Assembly (NCBI GenBank): GCA_946122785.1
Contig: CAMGYJ010000011.1
Span: 18,786,001-18,850,000, forward strand
Direction of reading: 5' to 3'
Source: Linum tenue
Taxonomy: Eukaryota > Streptophyta > Magnoliopsida > Malpighiales > Linaceae
DNA: 64,000 bases
Shown: positions 51,978-61,967 of the stretch, in pieces
How positions within the stretch are numbered: the stretch's first letter is position 1
Layout of the letters: every line of letters begins with the position of its first letter
Position numbers and translations under genes: made by a program
The notes under the pieces: model-generated
The model's database searches: none
What the model was told of the DNA's origin: nothing
Seen by the model: only the letters and a program-made list of their open reading frames with translations

Positions 51978-54089
51978 TGCCTCGAGCGACAGTCCGACAT
52001 TCTCGAGCGCATGGCTCGGTACCAGGGTATCCTACCCGAGTTTGGCGAGGGTCCATCCACCAGAGAGAGGTAGTTGACGAGACATACATGTGGCAGAGAG
52101 GAGTCCTTTCGCCCCACTTCTCTACTTGTAACACTAAACTTGTTTTATTTTTGTTTTTGTTATTTGTGTGTGTGTGACATGAATTACTACTACTATGTAT
52201 TGTGCTTGTAATAACCTTGCCTCGAGCGAGTCGTATTGTGCTTGTGTGTGTTTTTTGTGTCTCTCCTTGAAGCTCAAATTATCCTACCCCAGTTCGATTC
52301 CTACATTCACTCACCAAGCCCAAGCGATAACATCACTCTACCCCTTTCTTACGCCATTGAGGGCAATGACGAGTTTAAGTGTGGGGGGGTAGTCTACTAG
52401 TATGCTTGTGTGAGTGAGATGTTGCTTGGAGCCTTTTGTATGCCAAAATTTCAAAAATTTGAGGGCTCCAAGCGTTTGCATGTTCAAAGTGGCCGGATGG
52501 TGGGAAATTATCGTGTTTGTGGCATTGATCTTGAATTGTTGCATGTGATCGAGTATATCCTATGATGATGACTGAGAAGTTCATTATGATAGGGCAAAAC
52601 TTTAGTTCCCAAGTGTGCATAAATGAATGGATGTCTTGACTTGATCACTTGTTGTTTACAATTGCCATGCATAGTGTTTGTGGATTGGAATAGATGGTTG
52701 GGTAACTAGGTAGCCTGTGAGCTTTGAGCCATTCGTTTCTTTTGGTGTGATAGTTCCCTCTTACCACGGTGTGTAGCATCACAAGTTATCACTAGCAAGT
52801 ATGATGGAGGCATAGGATTAGTCCACGCCCCAAATGTTAATTATCCCAAAATGAGTCGTCCTTTAGTTAACCCCTTTGAGTCGTGTGACTTCGTGGGTCG
52901 TTCTTGATTTAGGAGCTTCGTTCGTGTGAGCTTAAAGGTGTTAGTAGAACAACCCCCAAACCCTTTCTTCGTATCCAAACATGAAATGCCCATGTGTCCA
53001 GGAGCTCTTACCGTTGAGTTTCCATAGAGGTTCTACATAAGAGGTTTGTGTGTGATTCTTGCTAGGAATGCAAAATGAAGTGTAGTGTTGGAGTGAGTTC
53101 CTCAAAAAGAGAGCATTGGTCGTTAAAAGTATAGGTGTCAAGTGTTGTTACTCTCTAGTACCTCCCTCGAAAAGGAAAAAAAAAAGAACGAAAAAGAGGT
53201 AATAAATTGGGGTAAATAAAGTAGAGTGCCACGAAAAACCAAAGTACATGCTCTAGGAGGGGTTTCTTGGAAACCAAGCCATCGAACCCCCCACATTGTT
53301 TAGAACTCCTTCACTACCAAACCTTAAAGAACTAGCAAGAGTTGATCGAGGAAGACTGCTTCAAGGTAGCTCATGATGGGTGATAGCTGGAAGGGACAGA
53401 TAAGGGTTTTGGCTGATGCTAGTGGCCTTTGATTGAGGAGAAGGGTTTTAGTCGAAACCATAGACCCTTCGGGTTGAGATTGAAGATGTAGAACCTTACG
53501 TCATGATTTCCACCACCCAAAAGCCTTTTCCCCATATCCAAGCCAATCGCCAGTCATCTGAACCCGTGTCTAAGACCTCCGGACGAGCTAGTGGCGACAA
53601 CCATCCCGTGAACTCTAGCATTTAAAGGTTACCGCCGTGGTATTGAGACAATAGGGCCGAGAGGTTACGATTGTGCACATCTTTTGCACCGAAAAGGTCA
53701 CAACCCCACTGGTCTTGAGAGTGAGCGATTCATTCTTGCTTTGCATGCCATATCATACCCCGGTGAGGACCTTTGTTGCCTTTCCATTTGTTCCTCGGAC
53801 TTGAATTCCATGCATAGTTGGTTGTGGTCGATAAGTGGTTTTGTTGAGACCTGCATTTATCCATGAATAAGTTGAGAACTTTTCATTTGCCCATTTTGGT
53901 TGGTTTGAATGTCGTTTGTAGTGGATGTCGGTATTGCTTGCAACGATTCATGTGTGATTGTCAATAAACATCGAGAATTCCCGCTTCGAGTCCTTTGAGT
54001 TGTCCCCAAAGCATTTGTGTAGGTTGAAATATTACCGTGTGCGTGAAATGGTTTGCTTGGGGACAAGCAAACGTCTAAATGTGGATGAG
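51978..54089 (+). other. Athila-B long 3' noncoding region
   Basis: Purine tract TTTAAGTGTGGGGGGG at 52374-52388 after 'gagggcaatgacgag'; the block 53505-53745 is conserved with Athila-A; hairpin GTTTGCTTG...CAAGCAAAC at 54051-54072; the purine tract next to the 3' LTR has decayed to 'aaatgtggatgag'. No coding gene. Confidence 0.7.
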
Positions 54090-55631
54090 TGATTCGGGCC
54101 TAATTGCACATGTTTTGCCCCCGTTTTGCTTAGCTGTTTGTGCCAAATTCGCTCCTTAAAGGTCGGTTTTATGCTAGGTTCTTCGTGTTTGAGTGTGTTT
54201 CAGGATTTAACAGGTGAAACCAGCCTCGGAGTCGAAAGATTGGCGAAAAGGATCAAAAACCGGGAGAAGAGGTGAAAAAGCGCCAGTTCACGGCTAAAGG
54301 AAGGAGTTCATGGCCATGCAAGACCGTGAAGAAGGGGAGTTGACCGTGAAGCGCAAGGCGTCCAGAGCCAATTTGAAGGTTACTGACGCAAGGTGAGTTC
54401 ACGGTCCCTAAGACCGTCAACACAAGCAGTTGTCCGTGAACTAGCGTGAGCGATGCGAAGCATTTTGGCGCGAGGCTTGAGTTCACAGACGCGCTTGATG
54501 GTTCACGGCCGTGAACTCAGCTCTTCTCGGGTTTAAAAGCTGAGCTGCAAGGAGGAGAGAGGGGAGAGCCCACTTTTGTGAGAGAAACACCTTCTTCAGC
54601 ATTCTAGTGAGAGAAACGGAACCAAAGGAAAGAAGAAGGTTAGGGTTTGACTTCAAGATAGATTTTGGGAAGATTTCCCCAAGGAGATCTCAACTCAAGG
54701 GTCAAGAAGAGAGGAGGCATCCCCAAAAGATGGTTTCCACCTTTTCCCCTTTTGTTCTACCCACTTCTACCATGGAGTAGTCCTCCTTTCACTTGGGTGT
54801 AGTGAAACCCTAACTCTACCATGTAGTTTTCTTGTATGTGGTTTGGAAGATTGATATTGGGTATTGTTCAATTCAATGTTTGAGGCATTATTCACCATGA
54901 TTGTGCATGCTTGTGCTTAGCAACTTAGGGATTGTGCATGTTTTGTGCTTAGCATCCTCGTGATTGTGCATAATTGTGCTTAGCACCCCTAAGTTTGTGC
55001 ATTTAGGTGCTAGTAATCTAATTTGCCACCTTAGCCTAGTTTAGAGAGGAAAATCCCCCTTTCAGGGGAGACTCAATCGAGTTGGTTTTCCTTCCGCTTT
55101 CTAAGCCACCTAAACTAGGTTGAGTTAGGGCAACTCTCAATATTGAATTAAACAAGTTGATTAATTGTGGTTAAACCGTCCGACCTTAGAGTTGAGTGAG
55201 GGAGTAAGTCGATTACCGATTGTCTAAACCCAGAGGGTCGAGTGACACACCCTTTCATCCTCACCTCGGTTTAGCAATTGAGACTATGGTCTCCGACCAC
55301 ATACGCTTTCCTTTGCGGTTCACGATTAATGTGCCCAAGACAATCGTTCCAATCCACGTAGCATGGTAGCGGTTAGGGGGAAGCAAAACCCAAGTGACTT
55401 TCCCACAAAAGAGTTTTCAAACCAAATTACCTTTTCTTTCTTTCATTTCAATTAGAAAACCTTTAAACCAAAGTTTTATCGCTAGATAATGATTTCAACA
55501 ATCGAAGTAGGGATAGACGGACCGGCCCGGGTCGATATATAAATACTTGCCCTATACTGCACCCGATTAGAGTTAAAAAAAAACTTGGGCTCTAATTGGG
55601 GTTTAATTGTGGTGTAGTTTCGTGCGAGTCA
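54090..55631 (+). repeat. Athila-B 3' LTR
   Basis: 1542 bp, starts TGATTCGGGCC and ends GAGTCA. Scattered substitutions and small indels against the 5' LTR show this insertion is clearly older than copia-1. Confidence 0.95.
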
Positions 55632-55660
55632 ACAATCTTCATGCCTCCGCTTGAGGGGAG

Positions 55661-55960
55661 TGTTGCAGACCATTACGTAATGGGTGCATGGTCCAAGTAG
55701 TGCATGGAGTTAATTGTCTTAATGTTTATACTTAGTGTAGTTAATTGTAGTTTGCCATGAGCTGTAGTCGAAGCCTTGAGACTCATGTGAAGGGTTCAGA
55801 TTATATAAAAGGAACAATAAGGCAGCGGGAGAAAAGTAACACAGCATAATAAGATTGACTCGAGAGCCCTAGCTCTTCCGTAGAGTAGTCTTGTTCTAAT
55901 TGAACGGGGAAACCACGTAAATATCGTGTTGTGTTGATTCTTGTTTGATCAAAGTTTTCA
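55661..55960 (+). repeat. Copia-2 3' LTR
   Basis: 300 bp, TGTTGCAGACCATTACG...AAAGTTTTCA, preceded by the purine tract 'cttgaggggag'. Confidence 0.95.
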
Positions 55961-56303
55961 GTCGCCGCCTATCAATGTGAAACTCGTAGCCTACCTCGAA
56001 GTGTTGTCGACCAACGGGATATGCGTGTCGTCTTTCAAGTTCGCTATCGAAAGTTTCGAGACAGGACCGACGATGGCGTTGGTGGAATCGCTCATTGGAA
56101 AAGCGGGGGTTCATAATCCTCTAGGGTTTGCGGAGTTGAGGGGCGAGACGCGAGAGAGAAGAATGAGATGCATACAAGGCACGGGGTTTTGCGATGACAC
56201 TAGTATTCGTATTAGTAGTGTTTCTTCAGTAGTGATTAGATTTGTATTAGTAGTGGTTTGTATCACTAATGTGATTCATATTAGTAGTGGTTGTACTATG
56301 TAG
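55961..56303 (+). pseudogene. Interrupted host reading frame, 3' segment
   Basis: The frame SPPINVKLVAYLEVLSTNG continues through FAIESFETGPTMALVESLIG and RGETRERRMRCIQGTGFCDD to a stop at 56301-56303. It connects in frame to 31479-31586 if one copy of the copia-2 TSD is counted, and through copia-1 to 25516-25541. I recognise no family. The last part (from about 56200) consists of 'attagtagtg' repeats and may be noncoding. Codon composition here is GC-richer than the flanks, consistent with a former exon, but an unknown transposon ORF is an alternative. Confidence 0.5.
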
Positions 56304-56430
56304 GTGTTTTTTCGTAATAATTTTTTTTATCTATCAGTAGTGATTTGGTCGCATGAAATTCTCTAAACTACTAAGTAATAATGATCTTATTTGTTTATTT
56401 TAGTTTCTATCACCTAAATACTAATAAATC

Positions 56431-57077
56431 TAGGGGTGGGCAATGGGCGGATTGGGTGGATTTTGGTCTCAAATTGACTCACCCGCTTACTAGCGAGTTG
56501 GAATAATTGTGACTCACAATCCACCCACATACTTATGCGGGTTGGGTGGATGGAGGATGGTTGCGGTTGGGCCGCGGATCAACCCGCAAAAGCAATTCTC
56601 CATCAACCATTAAGAAAGTTGACTAACATTTATAATAAGTTCATAGCAAATTAGTAAGATTTTATCAATAATTTGTGATTTCGATACAATTAATAATTTA
56701 TAGTTTGTATCCTAATATTTAATGAATATTAACAATAATTTGCATACTAATATCCAATATGTAATGGATATTGCACAACACAATAACCAATAATAATAGT
56801 CAAAGCTATTATTTATTAGCCACCTTTCTAAGTATATGGTAAGATTGTAGTGTAGTTCGAGAGTATGATGAATATTAGATAGTATAAAAAACAACATTTT
56901 TTCATATATAAATAGGATGCGGGTCATACGGGTGACCTGCAATTCACTCACCACCCACCCACATAAGTGCGGGTGAGAAATTTATCAATCCGCAATCCAC
57001 CCACTTCGTACGGGTCGGGTTATTTGCGGGTGGATCGATATCAATCCACGGATTAATCACCCACGTGCCCGCCCCTA
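56431..57077. mobile_element. hAT MITE, TSD AATAAAT(C/T)
   Basis: 647 bp. TIRs TAGGGGTGGGCA and, inverted, TAGGGGCGGGCACG; flanks aataaatc (56423-56430) and aataaatt (57078-57085) match in seven of eight bases. Subterminal 'gggtgga', 'cacccac' and 'gcgggt' repeats. AT-rich centre with no gene. Confidence 0.85.
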
Positions 57078-57599
57078 AATAAATTACTAATAATAACAAT
57101 TAAATCATTACAAAATATTTAAAACAGCTACTAAATCCATCAAAACCACTACCAATTTAACGGGTCCGGATCAGGTCAGTAACCCTATCCTCAGTAACCG
57201 TGCGTAACCCCTTTCTCCATCCTCCACGTGTCTGCATCTGAGCCGTCCCCTTTTATTTAAATGGAACACGGAGGGGCAGTAGGGTAATTTGCATCCACCA
57301 CTTATTTAATGCTGACGACCTGACACCTACTTTTGACCGAACGTGAACCCCACTCCCTGTCCCCCACATGTTTCCCTCTGTCACTCTTTTATCTATTATT
57401 AAAAGAAAAATTAAATTATTTCTTCTCTCTCCCATCTACAACTAAAAAAGAAAAAAATAGTACATGCTCTCTGCACACTAACTCTATCTCAAAAACAAAT
57501 ATGAATTCAACAATCTCAGCTCTCTGTACTCCAACTCCAACTCAAATTGAATGATGATTTTTTCATTTAATAATTCTCTGCCAAGAAGGGTAATTACAA

Positions 57600-58030
57600 G
57601 TATGAATATGACTATCACTTTCTACTACTATGGTACAACATGACAAAATATGCTAAAGAAAATTACAAATCTAATTACCATATAATAACATATGGTATAA
57701 ATGCTAAAATAAAATTAGAAATCTAACTACCATACAATACCACATGGTATAACGTGGTAAAACATGTTACAAAAAATTATAAATCTAAATATCATACAAT
57801 ACCACCATAGTAGAACATGGGCTTCTACCAAAAAAAATAGTAGAACATGGTAAATCGAATGATCATAAAATAATCATAATTACCATACAATACCACATGG
57901 TAAGAGAACGTAAAACCATTTAAAAATAAATATAAATATAATTACCATCATCTACGACCATAGTAAAACATGGTATGCATAAAAATACATTTAGTTACCA
58001 CACATTACCATATGGTATAGTGTGGTAATC
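57600..58030. repeat. Irregular 'accatatggta' repeats
   Basis: About six degenerate units of 'aattaccataca(a)taccacatggtaaaacatgg', ending in 'ttaccatatggtatagtgtggtaat', shared with the tandem units at 11140-11515. Confidence 0.7.
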
Positions 58031-58053
58031 TCAATATATATATATATACATAT

Positions 58054-58130
58054 GGCAAAGGCTAGCGTACGTACGCTAGCCTACCGTACGCCCCATTTAA
58101 CGTACGTCCGAACGTACGTTAGCCTGAACC
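58054..58130. mobile_element. Family-D miniature TIR unit (77 bp) between TA microsatellites
   Basis: Ends GGCAAAGGCTAGCGTACGT and, inverted, GGTTCAGGCTAACGTACGT. At 58058-58081 a perfect 24-bp palindrome is centred on GTAC. Bounded by TA-rich arrays at 58033-58053 and 58131-58184. Confidence 0.6.
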
Positions 58131-58131
58131 A

Positions 58132-58184
<53 letters not shown>
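58131..58184. repeat. (TA)n microsatellite
   Basis: About 50 bp of uninterrupted AT, the longest array in the window, separating TIR units D and A'. Confidence 0.95.
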
Positions 58185-58186
<2 letters not shown>

Positions 58187-58588
58187 GTGATTCTATCATA
58201 CCTTGGGTAAAATCAAGGGTACAACATACCTTGAGTAAAAAAATGATATCTAGACCTCGAATTGAGCATAGTTTGGTGTCTGATATTATTCCCAAACCCT
58301 TAAGGATTAAAATCTAGGTCTTAGTTTTATAAATCTCATCACTAAGATCAATTTAATTAGAAACAAAAATCAACGGCTATGATTTGTCGAAATATATGCA
58401 ACAAATTACAGGCACAATCTTAGGGATTAGGCTCTTTGATTTAGAAATCTAAGACCTAGGTTTCAATCATCAAGGGTTAGAGTATAGTATCATGTCCAAA
58501 AATCCGGTTAATTCGAGGTCTAGATAGCATTTTTTTACTCATGGTATATCATACCCTAGATTTTACCCAAGGTACGATAGAAGCCACC
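58185..58588. mobile_element. Family-A-like diverged TIR element (A')
   Basis: 404 bp. Ends GGGTGATTCTATCATACCTTGGG and, inverted, GGTGGCTTCTATCGTACCTTGGG; internal 'cataccttgagtaaaaaaatgatatctagacctcgaatt' corresponds to family A. Bounded by TA arrays. Confidence 0.7.
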
Positions 58589-58605
58589 ATATATATATAT
58601 ATATA

Positions 58606-58635
58606 GTATACGCCTGACGTACACCAGTCATCACC
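58606..58635. mobile_element. Terminal fragment of family-C element
   Basis: 30 bp identical to the right end of the family-C element (58890-58919), standing alone between TA runs 58589-58605 and 58636-58641. Confidence 0.6.
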
Positions 58636-58642
58636 ATATATG

Positions 58643-58919
58643 GGTCAGACTGGCGTACGTCAGACGTATACTATACGTCAGGTACTACTAGTGAGATATC
58701 TCTATCTAGACCAAGAATTAAATCGAGTTTGGGGTTTGATACTATACCCTAACCTCTAATGGATAAACCCCAGGCACCGATTTTCTAAACCCCAACCCGA
58801 AGTTTGATTTAATGAAAAACAAAAATTGACCGTTGAGATCTGCCAGAGCTCATCTAAGTACATCTAACGGCTAGATCACCTGACATATAGTATACGCCTG
58901 ACGTACACCAGTCATCACC
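58643..58919. mobile_element. Family-C TIR element between TA microsatellites
   Basis: 277 bp. Left GGTCAGACTGGCGTACGTC and inverted right GGTGATGACTGGTGTACGTC, continuing through 'cgtatactata(c/t)gtcagg' for about 40 bp. No coding capacity. Confidence 0.7.
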
Positions 58920-58938
58920 ATATATATATATATATATA

Positions 58939-59341
58939 GGGAGTTCTACTGTACCCAGGGTGAAATCCGGGGTACCGCATACCTTGAGTAAGAAAACGCT
59001 ATCTAGAACTTGAATTGACTAATCTTTCGGACATGATACTATACTCTAACCCTTAAAGATCAACATCTAGGTCTCAATTCTCTAAATCTTATACCCCAAG
59101 ATCAATTTAATTAGAAACAATAATCGACGGTTATGATTCGTCCAAATATAGGCAAAAAATCAATGCACCATCTTAGGGTTTATAGTTTATAATTTAGATA
59201 ATTAGGACCTATGGTTCACTCATTAAGGGTTAGGGTATAGTATCATGCTCAAAAATCCTGCTAATTCGAGACCTAGATAGTGTTTTCATACTTAAGGTAT
59301 GCGGTACCCTAAATTTCACCCGGGGTACCGTAGAAGGCACC
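58939..59341 (-). mobile_element. Family-A TIR element, copy A3
   Basis: 403 bp, same orientation as A2: starts GGGAGTTCTACTGTACCC and ends GGTACCGTAGAAGGCACC. It looks closer to A1 and A2 (about 49 kb away) than to its neighbour A'. Bounded by TA runs 58920-58938 and 59342-59351. Confidence 0.75.
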
Positions 59342-59439
59342 ATATATATATGGTAATGTATATATATATCTAATTACGACTTTATTTACTTTCTTGTCCT
59401 CTTCATTGTCTTCTCACTCTTCTTTCCCTGAACTGGGGT

Positions 59440-59905
59440 CGATGACCACCTTCTTACCACCATGGTAAGACATGGTAACCATAAAAATACGTTCAGTTAC
59501 CACACATTAACCTATGGTATAGTGTGGTAACCACAATAAACATCTAGTTACCACATAATACCACCATGGTAAAACATGGTAACCTTAAAAATACGTTTAA
59601 TTACCACACATTACCATATGGTATAGTGTGGTAACCACAACTGGGGTCGATGACCACATTCTTACCACCATGGTAAAACATGGTAACCATAAAAATACGT
59701 TCAGTTACCATACATTACCATATGATATAGTGTGGTAATCACAATAAACATCTAGTTACCACATAATACCACCATGGTAAAACATGGTAACCTTAATAAT
59801 ACGTTTAATTACCACACATTACCATATGGTATAGTGTGGTAACCACAATAAACATCTAGTTACCACATAATACCACTATGGTATAGTATGGTGACCACAA
59901 TATAC
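59440..59905. repeat. Minisatellite of 'ttaccaccatggtaaaacatggtaacc' units
   Basis: Units of roughly 60 and 120 bp alternate CCATGG- and CCATATGG-centred palindromes; the phrase 'actggggtcgatgaccac(c/a)ttcttaccaccatggtaa' occurs at about 59432 and 59640. Confidence 0.8.
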
Positions 59906-60785
59906 ATCTCAGACATACTTCACATGCTCATCTTCTGCATCCTCTCATTTTCTCCTCTGCGTTTGAGAACACAAAAATACAAATGAGGAAGATTGGAATT
60001 GAAAATCCACAAAAAATACTAAAGCATAAAACATGCAAACTCGACTCACCTAAATCTTTCCCGTCTTGATCGATATGGAGCTTCATCAAATTTGAGGTCA
60101 ATGACTTGACAAAGAGAAGAAACATAATGAAAGAAGGAGAATTCACTTTTCCCTCGTCCATTTCGGTGGGGGGAAAAAAAAGAGGAGGGAGCAACTCGAG
60201 AGAAGAAGGATCTCGAAGAGAAGAAACGCAATGAAAGAAGGAGGCTGCACTTTTCTTTCGTCGATTACTGAAGAAAAAAATGAAGAACTGAAGAAGAGAT
60301 CAGATCTGGAGAAGAAGAAGATTGGGAGAGAGAAAGAAAGAGAAAAGATGAAAGAGGAAAGGAGAGTTTCAGAAAAGAGGAAAAGTTGCATTCTCTCTCC
60401 TCCATTCAAATTAGCTAATAAATGCTGGGCAAAATAAAATAAAGGAAAGAATACAAAATTAAAGCAACGGACGAAAATACCCCTGACCATCTCCGCATCC
60501 ATCTCGACCGCACAATGAATCCGTCCAAATCAACGGTCTCTAGATGGTTACTGATGAGTGAGTACCCAACTGTTACTCACCCTATCCTCAGCCCAATTTA
60601 ACTAGTACTTTTTCACAAGCTATTTTTTTTTGGAGACAAAACATATATTTTAAAATTCTAAAATTTTCATTAATTTAAATTCTAAAATACTTAATATACC
60701 CTCCACTACATATCACCTTCAGATTCAATTAAAATTAATGAATAATGATTAAAGAAGTTAATATGGTGCTAACCCTATTAAATTA

Positions 60786-61465
60786 CTGAATCGCTATTCG
60801 TCGCCCTAAAATTCAAAAATAATCGCCGTAAACCACCCTAAATTGACATATCTATCCTTAATCCCAATTCTAACCTAAACCCTAGCAAACAATCCCTCCC
60901 CTCAACCCCAGGTTCCAAACCCGGCCCTCACATCTAGGCAAAATAATGTCGCTGCCGTCGCCGCCCTAGACTGATCCCACCGCCCACCCAAGAACTGCTC
61001 ATGTCCGCCGTCTAGCTGCATTCTTGATATTGCTGTCGAGCAAAAGGAGAAAGGAGAACTGCTAGAAAGGAGAAATGCTATCCTTCTTTTTTTTATTTTT
61101 TTGGTGAAAGAACAGCTATCCTTCTAGCGGTACATGACAAAGTTCTTAAAGCAGGGTTCATCATCTTATGTTAATCTATCATTATATTTCTTACGAGAAG
61201 TGGCTAATACAATCATGACCATGATATGTACAAGGACTGAAGGAAGGGAAGGACATTTCTGTGGCGACCATGATTGGGCTTCCGGTGAGGTTCGCCGACT
61301 CCGGGCTCCGGCACTCGTGTGATTGTTTTAGGGTTTAAAAGTGTTTGAAAGACAAAAAAAATAAATTAAGGTTTCTACAAAAAAAATTAAATTAAGAACA
61401 GTAGTGTAAAATTATCATAATTAGCGCGACGAATAAGGATTTTTAGGACGTCGAATAGCAATCCC
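60786..61465. mobile_element. TIR element with TSD TTAAATTA, just upstream of the hydrolase gene
   Basis: 680 bp. Left end 'gaatcgctattcgtcgcccta' and inverted right end 'ggattgctattcgacgtccta' are imperfect TIRs; the 8-bp TSD TTAAATTA is perfect (60778-60785 and 61466-61473). A 62-codon frame at 61134-61322 shows no domain. Superfamily is uncertain (the 8-bp TSD would suit hAT; the TIR does not begin CAGGG). Confidence 0.65.
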
Positions 61466-61473
61466 TTAAATTA

Positions 61474-61967
61474 GCGCTCCAGCTTCTCCCACTATACAAT
61501 CATTGCACGAAGCCAAACCTCTGAAACATGCGAGGCCACAACCATTGAGCAGGATGAATGTTCTCATCTACACAAATCGGGTTAGAGCCCATCTGACGCG
61601 ATACCCTCCCATGTTTTGAGGCCCAATCCATAGCATTCAAAACCTGCGGAAAACTGCCCCAAGCCCAAATCAATGGGTTCACTTGCAGAGTTGCAGTGCA
61701 GCGAGGGGCTCACGCACTGGAGCGAGAAATCAATAGATTGAAGAACTTTCTGAACGAAACGGAAGCGTGGACTGGACTAACTCATAGCTATCATCTTCTC
61801 CATTTGGGAACGGCGAGGGACAAAGACAGGAAAGGCCGGACGACGACCACCAGCCACCGCAGCGAGCAGATCCTTGGTCGTTTTCTCCTTCTCGCAGCGG
61901 CGGACGGATGCAATGATTGCTGTGGTGATAGAGCGCGGGGGTTGTCGGATTTGATTTGAGTTTGGAC
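61474..61967 (+). promoter_or_regulatory. Presumed promoter and 5' leader of the hydrolase gene
   Basis: A 494-bp interval between the TSD of the neighbouring transposon and the ATG. No clear TATA box. An open frame at 61696-61959 on the same strand ends just before the ATG, so it could act as an upstream ORF if transcription starts before it. A CT/purine-rich run is near 61780-61870. Confidence 0.4.

Larger units (their letters stand above)
45506..55631 (+). mobile_element. Athila-B: complete-ended non-autonomous Athila element, TSD ACAAT
   Basis: 10,126 bp. LTRs 45506-47034 (1529 bp) and 54090-55631 (1542 bp), TGATTCGGGCC...GA(A/G)TCA, with a perfect TSD ACAAT (45501-45505 and 55632-55636) inside copia-2 RNase H. 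It carries gag, protease, a spacer with palindrome array, a degraded ATHILA ORF and about 2.1 kb of 3' noncoding sequence. No RT, RNase H or integrase. Same organisation as Athila-A but a different subfamily by LTR and palindrome sequence. Confidence 0.95.
31592..55960 (+). mobile_element. Copia-2: old Ty1/copia element hosting copia-3, Athila-A and Athila-B
   Basis: 5' LTR 31592-31746 plus 35095-35237 (split by copia-3), 3' LTR 55661-55960. Both start TGTTGC(G/A)GACCATTACGT and end AAAGTTTTCA; intact length is about 298-300 bp. The flanks GTCGT (31587-31591) and GTCGC (55961-55965) are a 5-bp TSD with one mismatch. Remaining coding parts are a gag start (35314-35617) and an RT/RNase H tail (44621-45505, continuing at 55637-55660). 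Protease, integrase and most of RT are missing, apparently lost in the deletion that joins gag to a truncated Athila LTR at about 35619. Confidence 0.9.
57162..60593. mobile_element. MULE-like element, copy 2, TSD CAATTTAAC (hosts TA-bounded TIR elements)
   Basis: A perfect 9-bp TSD CAATTTAAC at 57153-57161 and 60594-60602. Left end GGGTCCGGATCAGGTCAGTAACC; inverted right end GGCTGAGGATAGGGTGAGTAAC. Related to 10790-12842 by ends and by ACCATATGGT-type repeats. Contains the four-member chain 58054-59341. The interior near 59930-60440 is purine-rich, with short frames and no recognisable domain. Confidence 0.8.

Noticed and set aside
59928..60502. Minus-strand frames of 61-119 codons rich in Phe and Ser
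   Set aside because: They arise from a purine-rich tract inside the MULE-like element and show low-complexity composition only.
61696..61959. 87-codon frame immediately upstream of the hydrolase ATG
   Set aside because: No homology; retained only as a possible upstream ORF in the leader.
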